DNA of 64,000 nt from Pseudoscleropodium purum (taxonomy: Eukaryota; Streptophyta; Bryopsida; Hypnales; Brachytheciaceae): the NCBI GenBank assembly GCA_963969395.1, contig OZ017795.1, positions 30,919,063-30,983,062 of the forward strand. The letters run 5' to 3'. Position numbers and translations under genes: made by a program. Below the pieces are notes generated by a model, which was not told where the DNA came from, made no database searches, and was given only the letters and a program-made list of their open reading frames with translations. Below are positions 61,404 to 64,000 of the stretch, in pieces. Numbering within the stretch: position 1 is the stretch's first letter; every line of letters starts with the position of its first letter.

Positions 61404-61850
61404 TACTGGCAGTAGGAATGTCTCACAAGCAGAGAAGCTCCATAGTGGGGTCCCTCCGTGCCAACGCTCCTGGGGCTGCGAGAGAGCAAGATCGCAGTCC
61501 GCTACTGCGAAAACAGTACACCGACGAATCGTGAATCTCCATGGAAGGAATGCGAATACACCGAAGAATCGTGGATGGTGGTAAAGGAATCGGAGAGCGA
61601 GAGAGGAGGAGGAGGAGCCCGATTCCGGGGGGTTCGGGCCAGCTGCCAAACTCTCGCGTGGACAGAGCGGGCGTCAGAGGGAGCGCCACGAGAGGAACAT
61701 ACCCGGGTTGAGGACCTGGGAGGGGCGTACCCGGATCTTGTGATGGTATCCGGGTTTTGGATGTGGGGAGATTACAGTGATGGGCAGGTGACGTGGACCT
61801 TTCAGTACATTTTTGTCCAACGTTGCATCGTGCATTTTTAACGCCTAAGT
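61404..61850 (-). promoter_or_regulatory. Promoter and 5' UTR region of the ADCK2-like gene
   Basis: This stretch is GC-rich relative to its surroundings and lies directly upstream of the start codon. It carries several open frames on both strands, none with recognisable domains, so I take them as chance. No TATA box was identified with confidence. Confidence 0.45.
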
Positions 61851-64000
61851 GCCTAAACCTCTTTAAGTGTGCTTTTCTTATGAAAAAGAGTATGGGTTCA
61901 TAGATAGCCCCATTATCCCCAACTAAGGAAATCATTTGTCTTTCAAAATCTAAGCATATAGATGTTTAAAGAGCTTGCTTATTAGTTTGCATATCAATTT
62001 TGAGTGTGAAATTGTACAGGAGTTTTGAGATTATGACAAGAAAAAATTATATATCTTATTCTCTATATGTTGCCCCTACTCATAATGTTTGAGAAATTTG
62101 CATACAAAAGCTTTTGGGGATTGGAGGTGACACAAACAACTAGAAAATGTGTTAGCCGCTACTAAAATGCACTTGCAAAAATCTTCAATAAAATGAAAAG
62201 CTATCAAATTCATTACACAATCCACCTTGCAATTGTTGAAATGTTTTTTTTTATAAGTAGAAATCACAAATATTCAACACTTGAATGTTTAAATTTTCAA
62301 TAGTAAAACTGAGAAAACACTTTACTTTTTCTATTGGGACTATTTTCAAGCAAATGGATAAGTACAATTTTTTACATTTCAAATCAAGTGAAATTGACAA
62401 GCTTTGCTCAAAGCCAAGAAATCAATTAAAATTGACAAACTTTATTCTTCTACTAGTGGTGCATCAAAGCCTTTGAAGACTTCTTTAAAATCAAATATTT
62501 TTTTTAGTAGAAAATAAAAGCTTCTAATAATTAACCTTCAATATTGCTTATAAATTATTTTTAACAATTAAAGGTGAATTTAATCACCCCCATACAAACA
62601 AGCTAAAATTTTGAAGCAACTATATATGGTCGCTAAGGCACTTAGAGATTAAATCATTTGAAAGATCGGAACATATTCAATGGAGTGATTGTAGTGGTTG
62701 ATAGAGTAGAATTTAAGTGTTTAATCCTTGAAGGGCAAGCCATAACCACTAATTTCAAGCCTTATTGTCCATCATTCTAGTTGTTGCTATTTTGCAACTA
62801 GATATGAATGAAGAATTTTATATTATTTTTTAGAGATGAAATTATATGTCTGATACAAGTCTTAAAATTTTCACAAATTTTGGGAAAATTTTGAAATTAT
62901 TGTAAACTCTTTTTAAGAAAAAATGAAGAAAATTCATATCAAATACAAAATACACTCCAAAAATCTGAAATGTTCACAATTGATGTACATTATAGTGTAT
63001 AATACCATGGCATGAAACAAAATTACCATGTCATTTTATAATTAGAAAATTAGCAAATCAAAGTTATAAGCCCAAAGTCCATATTGCTATAAAATATTGA
63101 AATTTACAAATTTTACTATATTTATAATTGGAATAGAAAGTGCACTTAATAAGATTCATTTTATTAGTTGAACTCAACTTCAAAAAATATCATTTTTGTA
63201 GCTAGAATTCACATCAAGAGTAAATAGCAAGAAATGGCTAAAATACACACAAGGGAGATCTTAGATTAAATAGGAATCTTCTTCTTTAGAAAAGTTAATA
63301 ATACCATAATGAAGGAGTTTGCAATACTATTCATCAAAAATGTATCAAACAACTTCCAAAAAAAACATTGGATGAAAAAACATATTCCATCCTACTAGCT
63401 CAAGTGAAGTCATCTAATCAACATTTAGTGTCCGTAGTGTCCTTACACGGAAGGACGTGGCTTCCCATGAGCAAGGTAGTCACCGAAATTCTTTGATTAG
63501 TAAACCAATAGGTGCTCTCTTTGTTTTTACATCCATTAGACCTTTTAGATTTATAATGTCCTTATAAGTTTAAGCCATTTGGAAGATTACAATATTATTT
63601 AATGGAGTAATTAATTTTTTTTTCTATTACCAGATTCTCTTTGAAGACATCCATTATAGAGATTGATGGACTACTAGAATTCAAGTTTTTGATTTTTTCC
63701 CTTCTTCAAGAAGATTGGACCTAGTGAAACCCACATATCACAATTTAAGAAGAATTGGAGATATCAAGGAAGTGGAAACTCAATTGACTAGATGGAAGAT
63801 GGTTATGATCCTTGAGTGCAAAATCTATGCATGCCATTATGGAGAGTTGTAAGGATGATAGATAGAATAGTAGAAAGGGCATAGAAAAATCAAATTGATT
63901 TCAAAGCAGTAGATAAATTGTTTGTGATTTAGATATGTGTCATAATCAAATCTTATTTATAGATGGGATAATTGAATGATATTGATGTTTTCTATGTAGA
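61851..64000. other. AT-rich intergenic region with a dispersed repeat arm
   Basis: No gene is supported. About 62830-63240 resembles the right arm of the fold-back at 13145-14280 (shared blocks ATTAGTTGAACTCAACTTCA-like, AATATCATT, and ACCATGTCATTTTATAATTA-like). About 63505 shares the motif ACCAATAGGTGC with 45640 and, weakly, 34177. Confidence 0.6.

Noticed and set aside
61423..61935. Long open frames on both strands upstream of the ADCK2-like gene
   Set aside because: They lie in GC-rich promoter/5' UTR sequence, overlap each other on opposite strands and show no domain; treated as chance.

Overview
This 64 kb window is nuclear DNA of a streptophyte (a land plant or close relative). It is AT-rich, with short exons, GT-AG introns of up to about 2.2 kb, plant telo-boxes (AAACCCTAA-type) near promoters, and a plastid-division FtsZ2 gene. 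One gene is a clear cilia/flagella protein of the CFAP157 type. This points to a lineage with motile sperm (bryophyte, lycophyte, fern or charophyte-like) rather than a flowering plant. The species cannot be named from the sequence alone.

Layout: (1) 1-1.7 kb, + strand: the last four exons of FtsZ2, with the 5' part outside the window. (2) 1.7-7.2 kb: AT-rich intergenic DNA with hairpins. (3) 7.2-11.0 kb, - strand: complete APC8/CDC23, an anaphase-promoting-complex TPR subunit, six exons, 577 aa. (4) 11-15 kb: repeat-rich DNA with two fold-back elements. (5) 15.0-18.2 kb, - strand: complete GT64 glycosyltransferase, five exons, 350 aa. (6) 18.2-22.4 kb: AT-rich intergenic DNA. (7) 22.4-32.4 kb, + strand: complete mitochondrial cytochrome c1, eight exons over 10 kb, 344 aa. 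(8) 32.4-41.1 kb: nested non-coding TIR elements and a decayed ORF. (9) 41.1-42.8 kb: a broken PIF/Harbinger transposon, with a MADF/SANT-like gene and a transposase fragment converging. (10) 42.8-44.3 kb: CFAP157 upstream region carrying a diverged tandem duplication of about 0.47 kb. (11) 44.35-52.06 kb, + strand: CFAP157-like gene, ten exons, 454 aa. (12) 52-57 kb: very AT-rich, featureless. (13) 57.1-61.4 kb, - strand: complete ADCK2-like ABC1/UbiB kinase, six exons, 665 aa, with a telomere-like minisatellite in intron 1. (14) 61.4-64 kb: promoter region, then repeats.

The genes are unrelated housekeeping or cell-biology genes (plastid division, cell cycle, glycan synthesis, respiration, sperm flagellum, probable mitochondrial quinone biology). 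I see no operon-like logic. All exon/intron models were built by hand from splice sites, phase continuity and remembered family sequences. All five complete models join in phase from ATG to stop. The most interesting signals are the CFAP157 gene, a family of TA-flanked TIR elements (two of them immediately upstream of cytochrome c1 splice acceptors), a duplicated splice acceptor in APC8, and the telomere-like minisatellite.
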